NCBI RefSeq assembly: GCF_039555335.1
Contig: NC_092646.1
Location: 25,321,739 to 25,385,738 of the forward strand
Length of the DNA stretch: 64,000 nt
Direction: 5' to 3'
DNA from: Amphiura filiformis
Lineage: Eukaryota > Echinodermata > Ophiuroidea > Amphilepidida > Amphiuridae
Shown: piece after piece, positions 1 to 11,436 of the stretch
Position numbering within the stretch: position 1 is the first letter of the stretch
Layout of the letters: every line of letters begins with the position of its first letter
The notes under the pieces: generated by a model
Told to the model about the DNA's origin: nothing
The model's database searches: none
Seen by the model: the letters and a program-made list of their open reading frames with translations, nothing else
Program-made: the position numbers and the translations under genes

Positions 1-550
1 GCACGCTAATATTGCGGAGAATTGAAGTGACAATTGAAGTGATAAATGTTGACATTTTCACAAGCGTAATGGATATTGAATCATGTTTTACTTTCATTTT
101 ACTATACAAAGTCTATAGTTAACACCTTGTTTTAAATTTATTTTAATATTTCGGGACTATTCATGACAGTTAAAAACAACATAATTGTTGAGATGAGATG
201 AAAACCCTAACGTCCATACTCAAGTACGTTTAACAACAGATATAAGCTATCCATTGCAAAGCATCCAACCAAATTTTGACTAGCGTTTGCAATCTTTGCT
301 GGCGATTTTCTTGTTGAAGAGAGCAGCAGCGTAATACTATGGTTAAAGTTGTAATTAAACAATTATCCGCCCACAACAAACAGATCTGGTAAAAGACGCA
401 ACAATTTGGACTACCCGAAATCAAGAATGATTCAAAAGTAGTTTTGAATGTGAGGGAAGTGAAAGAATTGCTATGTATGACGCTCCAGGAACATAAATAT
501 ACACGGAGCTCTACCCAGGCCAATCTAAATACCAAGGTTTCCACAGGCAA
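1..550. other. No recognised feature
   Basis: AT-rich sequence with only short chance open frames. Nothing in it resembles a known protein, RNA or bounded repeat. It could be intron or upstream flank of the GPCR gene whose last exon lies at 2512. Confidence 0.5.
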
Positions 551-1598
551 ATACTACATGGTGAATTTGTGAAAACACACGCCCATGGAACATTATGAAA
601 TGTATCTTTTGAGCTTCTGAGCCACGGAAAAAATACTCAACAAACACACAAAATTAGACGATCTTGCCAGAATCTAATCTATCATAACTGTAAATATTTA
701 TCTAACATTAGCTGAAATTTCGTGCTCCATGAGCATAATGGAGACGTTTAATGTGTAAGGGAACGTTCTTAAGGACACCTTCGGGGTTATACCGGAGTGC
801 TCTTTTCGTTGATCACATCTGACATCGCACGTCAGTGCAACGTGCAACAGATATAGTTTCTGCCACCTATATACAGAAAAAATGTATGGAAAAATGAGGG
901 CGCAGTATCAGTTTGACGATGAGAACAGGTCTGAAAAAGAGCGTAGAAACTCTCAAGGCGACGAAAAAGGCCCGACCTACCCTACTTGAAAGGTTCGTCC
1001 GCCTAACAGACATGAGTTCCCAGCAAACATAAAAATGTGTTAATAATAAATCCTACATGCAGAATTTGTGCCCATGGAACATAATGCAATGCATCGTTTG
1101 AGCTTTTGATTGATAGCCGTGGAAAAACACACAAAATTAGATATCTTGTCAGAATCCAATCTATCATTACGGTAAATATTTATCTAACATTAACTGAAAT
1201 TTCGTGCTCCATGAGCATAATGGATGTGTATGTAAGGGAACATTTCTTAAGGACACCTTCGGGGTTATACCGGAGTGCTGTTTTTGTTGATCCCATCTCA
1301 CGTCAGCATGGTCAGTGCAACGTGCAACGGATATAGTTTCTGCCACCTATATGCAACCCATTGGCTAAAAAGAATGTATGGATAAATGAGGGCGCAATAT
1401 CAGTTTCACAACGTAGAAACTCCCAAAGTGACGAAAAAAGATAACTCTGTTATACTGGCCCGATCGACCCAGAATATTCAAAATATTTTGAATATTAAAT
1501 TTTGTAAAACAAATTTTTCCTGTACAAATGAATGCCGACCCAAATTTCAAAAATATCAGTCAGGATGCATTTTTTCGTCCGCCTAACAGACATGAGTT
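551..1598. repeat. Tandem direct duplication, two diverged units of about 0.5 kb
   Basis: Unit 1 (551..1019) and unit 2 (1050..1598) align along their length. Shared landmarks are the CCCATGGAACAT block, ACACACAAAATTAGA, GACACCTTCGGGGTTATACC, GTGCAACGTGCAAC and the ending CGTCCGCCTAACAGACATGA. Each unit ends in a remnant of the GGCGACGAAAAA...CCCGACCGACCC element seen complete at 5299..5622. Unit 2 keeps more of that element's interior. The host segment therefore probably duplicated after the element had inserted. Confidence 0.8.
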
Positions 1599-1894
1599 AG
1601 AGCTAATTTTCGTTGTGACAGACATTGCGATTTTTTATTCTCCTCCTTTTCCGCTACGATTTTCCGCTCCAATGATTAACTTTGTTCGGGACTTTGTTCT
1701 TCTTCGCAAAAACGCTGCGACAAAATTGTCGCAATTTGTCATGTCGCCCCGTCACTGCCTAGGCAAAACTTCGAACTAACCTATATCGTTAGTATCACGT
1801 AAGGAACGGGAAACACTTCAAAGTTTAATTAGACATTGTTATTTATTTTATTGTTGGGACTAAGTTCATCAGGAGTGTCCTTCAAACATTGGTA

Positions 1895-2105
1895 TTCCAA
1901 GATTCTTTGGTACAAATCCACATATTTGATACTACATACCTCAATGACAATTTCATGCCACTACGAAGCACTTCTTTAAGTTGATTAAAAGATGGAGAAA
2001 CTACTTTCCAAGATTCTTTGGTACAAATCCACAAATTTGATGCTAGTTACCTTAATGACAATTTCATGCCACTACCAAGCACTTCTTTAAGTTGATTAAA
2101 AAAGA
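1895..2105. repeat. Tandem duplication, 111-bp period, two copies
   Basis: The block starting TTCCAAGATTCTTTGGTACA at 1895 recurs at 2006. Both copies run through AATGACAATTTCATGCCACT and AGCACTTCTTTAAGTTGATT with few differences. It is non-coding and lies upstream of the GPCR exon, probably in the preceding intron. Confidence 0.85.
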
Positions 2106-2177
2106 TGAAAAAAAATACTTTCTACCGAATATTTATGACCACGCCCTTGCCAATAAAACAGCATCGTCTACATCTAA

Positions 2178-2326
2178 AGCTGAATTTATACTCCATCGCT
2201 GAGCGACGAGCGATTGGTTTCTAGCCAATGAGGTAACGCACTTTTTGTTACGTTGTAAAAAAGCGCGCTACCTCATTAGTCAAATATCAATTGTTCGCCT
2301 TACAACGATGGAGTATAAATTCAGCT
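2178..2326. mobile_element. PIF/Harbinger-like MITE, copy 1
   Basis: A 149-bp element with near-perfect TIRs of about 22 bp (AGCTGAATTTATACTCCATC and its complement), flanked on both sides by TAA. A three-base TWA target duplication is the PIF/Harbinger signature. It has no coding capacity. A second copy of nearly the same length lies at 6997..7144. Confidence 0.85.
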
Positions 2327-2511
2327 TAACTTCATCAGGAAGAGGCCGACGATGAGTTGAAATTGGTCATTTAATTCTAAAGAGTATATTAGCACGAAAC
2401 TGTCATTGAGGTATGCAACATTAATTTTTTGTAAAAAATTATTCTCATATCATGTGATAATTTATTAGTCAAATTAAAAATGTACATTTTTTATTTCTTT
2501 TGTACCTGTAG

Positions 2512-2931
2512 GTTATTGTGATGTTGATGGTGGTTGTACTTCTTTACGCAATCTGCTGGGGACCTCTTCTACTCGTCAGTATCTTCATCCGTTTCAATTT
2601 ACTTGATCAGTATTCCAATGAAGTATTTTACGCATCTATATTCTGCCATATTTTAGCATTCGCCAACTGCACGGTCAATCCAATTGTGTATGGTTTCATG
2701 TCACGCAACTTTAGGAAAACTGTAATTACCGCGTTTAAGAACTGCTGTGGAAGCGGAAGTAATCTGCAAAGAAATACATATAATTCAACGTGCAATTCCC
2801 GCTATTATTCAACCACGTGTAATTCTGTGACGCAAACGCAGACGATATATGTTAAAAGAGAACCAAATCCTAACAGCCAAACAATAGAAATGACGCAGTA
2901 TACAAAAATACCAACAAATGATGTTTCATAG
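2512..2931 (+). CDS. Class A (rhodopsin-like) peptide-type GPCR, last coding exon
   Basis: Encodes 139 residues and a TAG stop. The exon starts after a pyrimidine-rich acceptor ending CCTGTAG at 2511 and reads VIVMLMVVVLLYAICWGPLL. That is TM6 with the CWxP motif as CWGP. A short loop follows, then TM7 with NPxxY as NPIVY, then GFMSRNFRK (start of helix 8) and a CC pair suited to palmitoylation. A polar cytoplasmic tail of roughly 60 residues, rich in Asn, Ser and Thr, ends the protein. The family role is a plasma-membrane receptor signalling through G proteins. The TM7/helix 8 sequence resembles neuropeptide receptors, but the ligand class cannot be set from this exon. TM1 to TM5 are not found upstream, so the gene probably begins before base 1. 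No frame break is seen. The ATG at 2521 is an internal methionine, not a start. Confidence 0.85.
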   Translation, partial: VIVMLMVVVLLYAICWGPLLLVSIFIRFNLLDQYSNEVFYASIFCHILAFANCTVNPIVYGFMSRNFRKTVITAFKNCCGSGSNLQRNTYNSTCNSRYYSTTCNSVTQTQTIYVKREPNPNSQTIEMTQYTKIPTNDVS

Positions 2932-3085
2932 TATTTTTTTTATTTTACAGCTTTTATGTACATACCCAAATATTTTCCCCCGAAATGTATCAGCACAGTT
3001 TATGTACAGGGTAAATGTTCGCTACTTGTAAACAAAAGGTACGTGTATGTAAAGATTTCAATCCCAACATTGCCTGGTCTTAAAA

Positions 3086-3423
3086 TTGAATATATGAATA
3101 CAAAAGCCACCTAAGTCCATACTTTGGCCAAATTGAGTTAAGCATGGGAAATTGTTGCTATACATAGGCCTGTCATATGCATGAAAGAACAACTCAAATT
3201 CATTCTCTGTGTCTATTGGGCATGTGAAAAATAGCAAGTCCAAAATTTAAAATGGATGGAAATGCTAATCGTCATACCTAATACAGGTTAATCCACTCAT
3301 TTGCACGTAAAACTTACCATATTGACCAGGTAAATCTAACTGAAGGAATTAAAATGATACACGGGTTTTTCTCTCAAAATAACTTCGCATGGACTTAGGT
3401 GGCTTTTGTATTCATGTATTCAA
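3086..3423. mobile_element. TIR element, short (internally deleted) copy
   Basis: Bounded by inverted ends of about 35 bp (TTGAATATATGAATACAAAA, then GCCACCTAAGTCCAT; the complement is at the right end). The interior matches the 622-bp copy at 40100..40721 on both flanks. It lacks about 280 bp between GTGAAAAATAGC and AAGTCCAAAATTT, so this is a deletion derivative. No transposase is present in either copy. Confidence 0.85.
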
Positions 3424-4113
3424 TTAGATCAAGTTGCAGTTTACGATACGATAGTTTATGAAATGTATCTGTTTTCTGTTTGAAATTATGAAAAAATGTA
3501 TCAACGGGTAAAACATTTAACGCCCAAAATTTAACGCCCAGGATATTTTTGTTTAAATGGTATGAACAAAAACGTGGTGAATTGTAGTAACTACACCAGA
3601 AATATATAAACTATCCTATATGGCTTTGTTAAACATGATTTTGCTTCTCATTATCAAAACCACTAAAGCATTACAACACAAATTTTGGAAACAAGTTGTT
3701 TTACAGGTAGGTCGCAATGTAAGATAGAAAACAGAATATGAAATTTCGTACCAAGCCTTTTTAAAGCCATAATGTACGATCTTATAATATAACATAGGTT
3801 AATTTTTTATTAACGTACTATTTAACATCCGCTCTACTTGATCAAATAAAATATAAAGTTATGAAGGGTCGGCAGGGGACTACAATCCATGGCTATATTA
3901 GGTCATCCGTTTAAACTTTAATCTCTTGTCATTAGTTTCGCCTAATATTTTTTGACCTAAAGTGTAACTTAGTAACATTCATGTTATTAAAAAATAATAA
4001 AATCACCCATATTTATAGATTTGATTGAGAAATTATTTCTGAACAATTTCTAAACATGGCTTGTGCCTTCAAACAAACGTTTGGCTTGGTTGAGTTTAAT
4101 TAGTCGCTTCATA
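3424..4113. other. No recognised feature
   Basis: AT-rich intergenic sequence downstream of the GPCR stop. It presumably includes the receptor 3' UTR, but no polyadenylation site can be picked with confidence. Confidence 0.4.
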
Positions 4114-4115
4114 TA

Positions 4116-4381
4116 CCGTAAAATTCCGTCTACAAGCATATATATGCCTCTAAACGAGGTTTTTTTGACACAAGAGACAAAAGGCAGACACTCTCAACAA
4201 AAACGTTATTTGGAGTTTGAAGTTTGAACAACTATATTACTGATAAAGGCGGCTGTACAAACATGTATATTTGTAAGACCAATCTATTGCAATGTTTTTG
4301 AGAAGGGTATTAGCCTTTCATATCTTTCGTTAAAAAAAAACTCGTTTAGAGGCATATATGCTTCTAGACGGAATTCTACCG
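4116..4381. mobile_element. TIR MITE with TA target duplication
   Basis: The inverted ends begin CCGTAAAATTCCGTCTA on the left and CGGTAGAATTCCGTCTA on the right (complement). The similarity continues through AAGCATATATGCCTCTAAAC for about 50 bp. TA lies on each side (4114-4115 and 4382-4383). It is 266 bp long, non-coding and compatible with a Tc1/mariner-type non-autonomous element. Confidence 0.8.
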
Positions 4382-4385
4382 TATG

Positions 4386-4629
4386 TGATACCATCAATCA
4401 AATCAGTTGGAACTCAAAAATATTGATTTTGAGATTTAGCCCAACAAAGGAAATATTTCCTTTTGTTTCCTGTTGTTTTCGAAACTCTTATCTTTGGAAC
4501 GGGCTGTTCAATTTCAATAGAGTTTTCTGTAGAATGCAGTTTTGTAAATGTCGTTTACTATCCTATAAGAAACTGAAAATTAAATTTTTCCGAGTTCAGA
4601 TTGATTTTGCTTGATCGCATTACACATGT
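4386..4629. mobile_element. Dispersed TIR repeat family, copy 1 (most diverged)
   Basis: Homologous along its length to 6613..6865 and 11437..11676. Its ends are inverted: CAGTTGGAACTC on the left and GAGTTCAGATTG on the right, with outer ATCAA-rich arms. It directly abuts the MITE at 4116..4381. No coding potential. Confidence 0.7.
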
Positions 4630-5296
4630 AATTGTTGATAAAATAAATTCCATCTCATTTTGACACCCATCAATGACTATTTGTGACAAACACGAAGTAA
4701 TATTTGTGACGCGACATGTAATCCTGTATTTGTTTGTGACACGTTGTTCTTTATAACAAAGAAATAGGTAAACAGATGACATAATGATGCTTAGCTATTC
4801 ATCGGGACGTATTATATTGCTAATGATGTGGCAAGATGTATTGTACACAGTATAACACAATTTGATATTAAAAATTGTGCATCAATTATCCGTCTTGGGG
4901 TAGAGAAGTTTATTAAGTCGTCTTAAATATGTTCCTTCCTATCACACACACAGTCTTCAGCAACAAACACGCAACATTTGATTTTTAAGAAATCATAAAG
5001 ACAATATGCATAACTTATAGACATTTCCCCTTCTTCCCATCATGAACTATTCCAACTTCTGCCACATTACCTGTTTCGAGTGTTCCTAAATATACATGAT
5101 CTCCCCAGGGGTATAGAGTTCTGTTAATTAGGATACGGACATTTCGGCTGGTGCCTTCATCCGAGAAAAGGAATCTTCTTCGTGATGCAGTTTACGAATA
5201 GTAATGGCGGATGATGATTTATACTTTTTGGGGTCAAGACAAGCAAACTTCCTAGGAATTATTGACATGTGGTCGTCAGGAAAAAGGTTACCTGTT
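4630..5296. other. No recognised feature
   Basis: AT-rich spacer with short chance frames only. No repeat boundary or protein similarity seen. Confidence 0.4.
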
Positions 5297-5298
5297 TA

Positions 5299-5622
5299 AG
5301 GCGACGAAAAAAGAAAACCCTGTTCTACGGGCCCGACCGACCCAGATTTTGAACAAATTGGAAAAAAAAAATTCCTGTACAAATGAATACCGACCCAAAT
5401 TTCGACAATTTCAGGAACAACATTTTCCTGTACAAATGAATACCGACCCAAATTTCGACAATTTCAGGAACAATTTTTTTTTTTATTCTCTCAAATTGCA
5501 AATATTTACAGATTTTGGTGATTTTTTGGGTCATTTCAAAAACAAAAAAAAAAGCCCGACCGACCGACCCTACTTGAAAGGTCCATCCGCCCGTAGAACA
5601 GGTTTTCTTTTTTTCGTCGCCT
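5299..5622. mobile_element. Complete TIR MITE with internal tandem repeat
   Basis: 324 bp. The 35-bp TIRs begin AGGCGACGAAAAAAGAAAAC. At the right end the complement carries one more A and one less C. TA lies on both flanks (5297-5298 and 5623-5624). The next inner block, GCCCGACCGACCC, is a direct repeat on the two sides, not an inverted one. Inside, a block of about 50 bp containing CCTGTACAAATGAATACCGA is repeated in tandem at about 5371 and 5424. Open frames across it simply read through the repeat. Degraded relatives lie in the 551..1598 duplication. Confidence 0.9.
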
Positions 5623-5624
5623 TA

Positions 5625-6612
5625 CTTACATTTACTTTAAGACATGAAGTTGAAAAACTAATGACGTAACACGCAGTTCTGTGTTCTAATGCGGAAAACT
5701 AATCTCTTAGACAGATGTTCTATATTGATGGATTTTACAATAATCCATATATGGAATAATTATGCACATATTATGACAAATTAAATGATCGCAAATAACA
5801 TCAATTGCACAAGATTTATGAGGTTGTTGTACTACGCCATACCCCCTGGAATAGTGCATGATGGGAAGTTTCAAAGGAGCAAGTAGCAAAAATATAAAAA
5901 ATATGTGCCAAAACATGCAGTTTGACTCCTGTATACTCCTCTGCACTTGACGACAAAACGTTGCTCCCCAAGTCTGGTCATTATGCACCACTACGACATG
6001 CTAAAAAACATATTCTTGTAAATAGATGTAACATTTCATTGTGAGCAAAATATAATTCATGTTTGCTTTTAATAATCTTGTTGAGCCATCTCTACGACGT
6101 TGATGTGCAAAATTCCTGTGAAGTTGAAAGGATTCGTTTTTTGTTCGTGATATCGGTTTAACCAATAATTGGCACTGAATGACACCAACGTTACGTCACG
6201 CCATCAAGTTCACGTACGAAAAACTAATCCTGCCAATCCTCTCTTAGACGAAGACGTGTACTTGTAAACTTGTGCTAAGTTAGGATTCGTGTCTATGACA
6301 ATTACGTAATGACTATAATGACATGTTCTTGAAGAATGTACAGTTTTCTTTTTTATATATTAGAGTACTTTCAAATGTATCTACCAAGATTGGTTTTGAA
6401 ATCGAAGCATATTTAAATGAAATTGGATTTGTAACCTAATAATGTACATGTCTTTCTATCAAGAAATTCCAGGGGAGCAGTTAAATGCTCTCCTCCGTTA
6501 TTAGATTTATGTAGTTATTTTACCTCACTAAGAAAGGTGAGGGAAAAATAAGAAAGAATAGAGACAAATTGTGAAACTGTTGTCAACTTTCAATTGCAAA
6601 CCAGTCACATGT
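5625..6612. other. No recognised feature
   Basis: Non-coding AT-rich sequence. A 94-codon minus-strand frame at 5707..5991 shows no recognisable domain and sits in otherwise unremarkable sequence. Confidence 0.4.
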
Positions 6613-6865
6613 AAATGTGATGCAATCAAACAAAATCAGTCGGAAGTCGGATATATTGATTTTCAAATATAGCCAAACAAAGACAATAATCTCTTTTGTT
6701 GCAGACTGTTTTGGAAACACTTCAACTGCTCAATATCTTTGGAACTAAATGTTCGATTTCACCAGAGTTTTCTGCAAAATATAGGTTTGTAAATGCTTTA
6801 TACATGTAAAAACTGAAAATGAATATGTCCGACTTCAGACTGTTTGCTTGATCACACCACAAATG
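6613..6865. mobile_element. Dispersed TIR repeat family, copy 2
   Basis: The inverted arms contain CAGTCGGAAGTCGGATATAT on the left, and on the right, read as complement, CAGTCTGAAGTCGGACATAT. Outer arms (TGTGATGCAATCAAACAAAA) extend the TIR to about 45 bp. The interior matches 11437..11676 closely and 4386..4629 loosely. Confidence 0.8.
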
Positions 6866-6996
6866 TGTGGCCTGACCTACAACAAAGTTGAGACTCTCAA
6901 CCGGGACGCAAAGATGCCATATATAAAGAGTTAACCAACCCTACTCAACAGTGAAGGGGCCAATACAAGTTACCAATAACTCACGACTCTATCTTA

Positions 6997-7144
6997 AGCT
7001 GAATTTATACTTCACCGCTGACCGACAAGCGATTAGTTTCTAGCCAATGAGGTAGAGTGCTTTTGGCTGCGTTGGGAAAATCGCACTACCACCTTGGTCA
7101 AATACCAATGGCTCGTCTCTCAGCGATGGAGTATAAATTCAGCT
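6997..7144. mobile_element. PIF/Harbinger-like MITE, copy 2
   Basis: 148 bp, bounded by AGCTGAATTTATAC and its complement, with TTA on both sides (6994-6996 and 7145-7147). It shares TTTCTAGCCAATGAGGTA and the GATGGAGTATAAATTCAGCT end with the copy at 2178..2326. Both have a three-base TWA duplication, so both boundaries are well supported. Confidence 0.9.
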
Positions 7145-7159
7145 TTAGGGATTGGCCTA

Positions 7160-7900
7160 CAATAATCTAAAGTCATTTGATGGTTTAGTTGAACATTTAG
7201 ACACGTTGAGTGTAACCCTTCTTCAATATGTTACAAGTCCCCATGATTTGTCTGCTTTTTTGCTTTGATAGAAGCCTAGATCTCCTTTCCAAATATGATC
7301 AAAACACCTGGCATATTAAGAAATTGATGCTCAATTGACGTAACAAAATCTTTTGTTTGGAGGCAAACTTCATTTTAGATCATTTTGTTAATCACTGCTG
7401 CCGATTTTCATGTTACAAAACAATATTGGTTGCCTTTTCATAACTGACACATTTTTTACGACCACCCCAAATTAATTTATTGTAAAACCATACGATTGCA
7501 TACATTCCAGATTAAACAGGACGTCATTTGACAGTGAGACTACCAGACAGACATACTTGACTTCAAAACAGACAAGCGACAAATATAAAGACAGACGAAA
7601 TGACAGAAATCGACATATGAAGAATGTTTTGATGTCAAATAATGTGAACTAAGGTTTTTTTTCTAAAAGGTCTGTTTTAAACGTTAATAATAGACACTTT
7701 TGGCTACCGAAAACGTTGATTACCCCGTCTCATCGCTGCATTCTTTTAATACAAAGCTGTTATGACGATGTGATTTAATTGATCCGGGTGCTCATAACAT
7801 AACATGCAGCAGTCAACTGTTGCAATAAATGGATGTATTTGCATCTCTGGAGGTGTCCACAGTGCCAGAAAAGCGACTGACACATTCTATTCTCCGATAC
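7160..7900. other. Spacer with a short dispersed repeat
   Basis: The stretch 7164..7225 (GGTTTAGTTGAACATTTAGA and flanks) has a diverged direct copy at about 8693..8755. Nothing else is recognised. Confidence 0.4.
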
Positions 7901-8292
7901 TAAATAATAAAAAATAAATAAATTTTGGATTTATAAAGCGCCTTTCTCCAGATCTTAGAGGACTCAAAGCGCTGTAATTTCGCTGCAATGGTGAATCATC
8001 ACAATCAGATCGCATCAACTAGGTTGCTGCCGAACGGCGCAAACCTATCCGCATTTAGATTGTAACATCCACCAATTATCTGTGCAGCTCCCAAATTCCA
8101 TTGGGTGAAGGAAGTTTTGATAACCAAACAACTAATCACCGATTTTTGCGATACAGGAGGAACCGGAGATCCTGGAGAAAACCTGCGAGAGCGAGCATGG
8201 AATCGGGATAAACCAAGTGCACATGAGTCCTTGGGCCCGTGACCTCAGTGGTGCAAAGCGAGGGAACTACCGCTGCGCTAACTACATGTACG
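7901..8292 (-). mobile_element. tRNA-derived SINE
   Basis: Read on the minus strand, it starts near 8292 with GTTAGCGCAGCGGTAGTTCC, which fits a tRNA A box (TAGCGCAGCGG). The part matching the B-box position, near GGTCACGGGCCCAAGGACTC, is degenerate. A unique body follows, then GGCGCTTTATAAATCC, and the element ends in an A/T-rich tail at 7901..7925. This layout is that of a polymerase III-derived SINE. The tail motif TATAGCGCC...CTCAAGGCG recurs at about 20545..20590. Confidence 0.65.
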
Positions 8293-9470
8293 ACCTATTC
8301 GAGAATAAAGGTTCTAGTTTATATTAAATTAAAGTGTTCCGTCCATCACGTCATAAATATAACGCGGATGATATAAAGTAGAATACAGAAGACCGGAAGC
8401 CAATTCATTCTGTTTCGAGGCATAATGACAGACAGAACAGACTAAAGACGAATTTACACAACTACTTAAGACAATCACCTCACGTAAGCTTTACCAAAAT
8501 TTGAACACAGACAATTTCGATTGACGGAATTACCATAATGTTAATGGTGCATCTTTAAAGCTGTTTAACATAACGTCTCTTGGGTCTCTTTATACTAATG
8601 TGTACCAATAACAATATTTAGTTAAAAAAATGTGTTTGAAAGTCGGATTGGATCAATGTTGTTAAAATGAGCACAAAAGATGGCCCTTCAATTATCTGAA
8701 GCCATTCGATGGTTTATTTCAATATTTAGACACGTTCTGGTGTTCCCCGTTCTTTACCCTTCAGATAAAGGGTAAGTTGGCAGTCATTTTTTCTTGGCAA
8801 CTTTTATAGTTCTCAAAGGAATTTGGAATTTGTTCCTCGTCCCTCAAATGACCATGCAACGAAGAGGAATAGCTAGACAATTTAGGTGAGGAATCAGATA
8901 CATCAGATGACATTGTTCAGTCCAGCTTTCCAGGTAGTGACTTTCGCCTGAGGTAATTCGTTGTCACATATTGACAGTTAGTAACTGTTCTTTAAGCAGT
9001 CCGTAATGCTGGTCAGGCAACGGTTACTTGACACTTTCATTGTTTACGTTGACTTCTTCAATGACCGAATGCAACCATAATTGTTATCTCCAAAAAAGGC
9101 TGCAGATGACTTGTTTTATTTAAGACAGTAATGAGTCACATTGTTTCTCAACCACTGAGGTAAAGAACATTTAATGTTTGAGGACAGGCACTGATTATGA
9201 GACCATATGGTACCAGAACACTCTACCAACATGCCACAAATAAGGACAAAAAGGTTATAGCGCCATCATCGGTCGGCCGCTATCTTCATAGTCTTATTAT
9301 GTATATACAACACTTTAAAACACTTTTTACAAACAAAAACACCATAAGTAATAATCAAATTTGCACATGTTATATCTCATTGATAGTGCATTAGTCATCG
9401 CTTGTTCTTTGAATAATTACAAAATCAGTTAACAGTTGGGAAATACACAAATAATAATACTTTCGTGGGT
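8293..9470. other. No recognised feature
   Basis: AT-rich spacer apart from the short repeat noted at 8693..8755. No gene or bounded element identified. Confidence 0.4.
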
Positions 9471-9473
9471 GTC

Positions 9474-9935
9474 CACCCACTATTTCGAAAGTTCACTGTG
9501 TCGAAGGCTCGTAATATCGAAAAATTAAGTTCGCTAAGCGTATATCGAATATGCAATAAGGGATCCATTTCACTAAACTTTACGAGTCTTCGTAAGTCTC
9601 GGATCGTTCGTAACTTACGACGAGTCGTAAGTTCTATTTCACTAAACTCGTTTACGAACGTACGGTCCCCTTCGTAAGTAGTAGGGATTAATAGAGTGAC
9701 CCTTCGTAAAGTTACATCTAGTATTGGGTATTCGTAACTTTACGAGAGGTTTACTTGAGTAACGAAGGGTTAAAAGTAGGGATTAATACAGGGACCCTTC
9801 GTAAAGTTACGTCTAGTATTGGGTATTCGTAACTTTACGAGCGGTTTACTTGAGTAACGAAGGGTTAAAAGTTTATTAAAATGGACTTGGGTAGCGTTAC
9901 AATTAAGGGCGGGTTAGATTCGACATAGCGGGTTG
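9474..9935. mobile_element. TIR element with nested tandem foldback
   Basis: The outer ends are inverted: CCCACTATTTCGAAAGTTC on the left, and on the right, as complement, CCCGCTATGTCGAATC. The left part is a run of degenerate TTCG...TCGAA motifs. Inside lies a 95-bp unit repeated twice in tandem (9682..9776 and 9777..9871). Each unit is itself a foldback, with CCCTTCGTAAAGTTAC opposed by GTAACTTTACGAG and GTAACGAAGGGT. Confidence 0.65.
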
Positions 9936-10411
9936 TGAAACCCTTTCTTGAGCAAGTTGAATACTATTTCATTGTATATTAAGTGCAGTGCTGAAAATAT
10001 CGAAATCATACTTTTGGATCAAAGTAAATTTAATTCAGATAAAACTCTACAAACACAGACTATCCCACCGAAACTTTGAAGCCCATTTATTACTCAAAAT
10101 TAAGGAATATTCGATGTACAATAACTAGAACAGCATTGACAGTAATTGAATACTTCGGATATAATTACATTTCAAAACATCTGCATGTTTTCATTATGTA
10201 AATTATATGTACATTTCATTACTTTTGACACCGAAAACCAATTCAGCATCGTATCATTACGGAGTATAAACTGGGCTTTATAGATCCATCATGAAAGAAC
10301 TAGAACAAATGCCTTTTTCTCAATAGCAATTGTGCCGTTTTTGAGTTATATGAGTGTAAAAATATATATGTTTTATACAAAGGTCCAAACAAATTCTTTA
10401 TCTTGAACGTC

Positions 10412-10832
10412 TTATAGATGAGTTGATTTCTGACGTCATTGCCTGGCAGTAATGCGCGCGCATCATCACAATTTCCATTGTTTTTTACCTGGCAGTATGC
10501 GCTCGCATCATATTTTTTTGTTCAGAGCCCGTACTTTTAAAACTACCGCCACATCACAATAATGCTATTCGCTGTCGTAGTGCACGTTAGTAACCATTGG
10601 TTACTGGTTCAAGCCTGGGCTCATATACCTGTTCCGAATTTTGATATGCCATATGCTCTGTGTTGTGATCATTTCGATCGGTGGTTCGTAACAAAGAAAG
10701 CGTGAGCCAGTTGACCTAGCAACGGTCATATTCTAACGTGCACTACGACAACGAATTGAACAATGTGGTGGTATATGCAGTTCGCTCAAGCATATCGATT
10801 GTTGATCAATATTGAGGTCAGCTCATCTATAA
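10412..10832. mobile_element. Foldback/MITE, about 420 bp
   Basis: The outer arms TTATAGATGAGTTGA and, as complement on the right, TTATAGATGAGCTGA bracket an inner inverted pair of about 60 bp. The inner pair is centred on TGTCGTAGTGCACGTTAG (about 10572) and its complement (about 10732). The interior has two copies of GCCTGGCAGTA-like sequence. Non-coding. Confidence 0.7.
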
Positions 10833-11234
10833 TATAAGGCCGTTAAATCATCTGACTATGAAACAGAAACCAATGTTTGTAGTGTCGTACTTTTCGATGT
10901 AAAGGAATTTATTGTTTAATAAAGATACTGACAATATTAAAATATAAAGATATATTGGTAATATATCTATATATTAATGTGTTTTTATAATATAACCTAT
11001 TGTGCAGATAGTCAAGATAGTTTTGTATGAAAAATTGACGAAAAAATATATCAAAAACACATGATCGTATTAACAGTACTGTACGTGAAACGGTATTGAG
11101 GTTGGTTTGTGTCGTGCCTCCATCGTGACGAGTTAGTCCTTCTCGTGATATTTTTTAGAACAAATATAAAAAAACAATAATAAGAAGAAGAAAAGTAACA
11201 AAATATACAATAATAATGAAAGCAAGAATGTTAA

Positions 11235-11290
11235 AGAAAGCACAGTTATATCTGTTATTATAGAAAGCACAGTTATATCTGTTATTATAA
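11235..11290. repeat. Short tandem duplication, about 28-bp period
   Basis: AGAAAGCACAGTTATATCTG followed by TTATTAT occurs twice back to back. It is a simple duplication. Confidence 0.75.
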
Positions 11291-11436
11291 CTTCAAATTA
11301 CAAAAAAATATGACGAATATCACCTCGATAACCTCAACAACGCGCTTTGCATATCTCATATATTTATGAAACTCTCATTTCAAAAGGATATTTAGATATG
11401 GATTGAAATGAGTAGTACCATTAAAATGATACTTAC

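Noticed and set aside
5707..5991. 94-codon minus-strand frame with a hydrophobic segment
   Set aside because: No family similarity that I recognise, and no splice, promoter or polyadenylation context.
10600..10640. tRNA-like B box (GGTTCAAGCCTGG)
   Set aside because: No A box at the right distance and no cloverleaf. It sits inside the foldback at 10412..10832.
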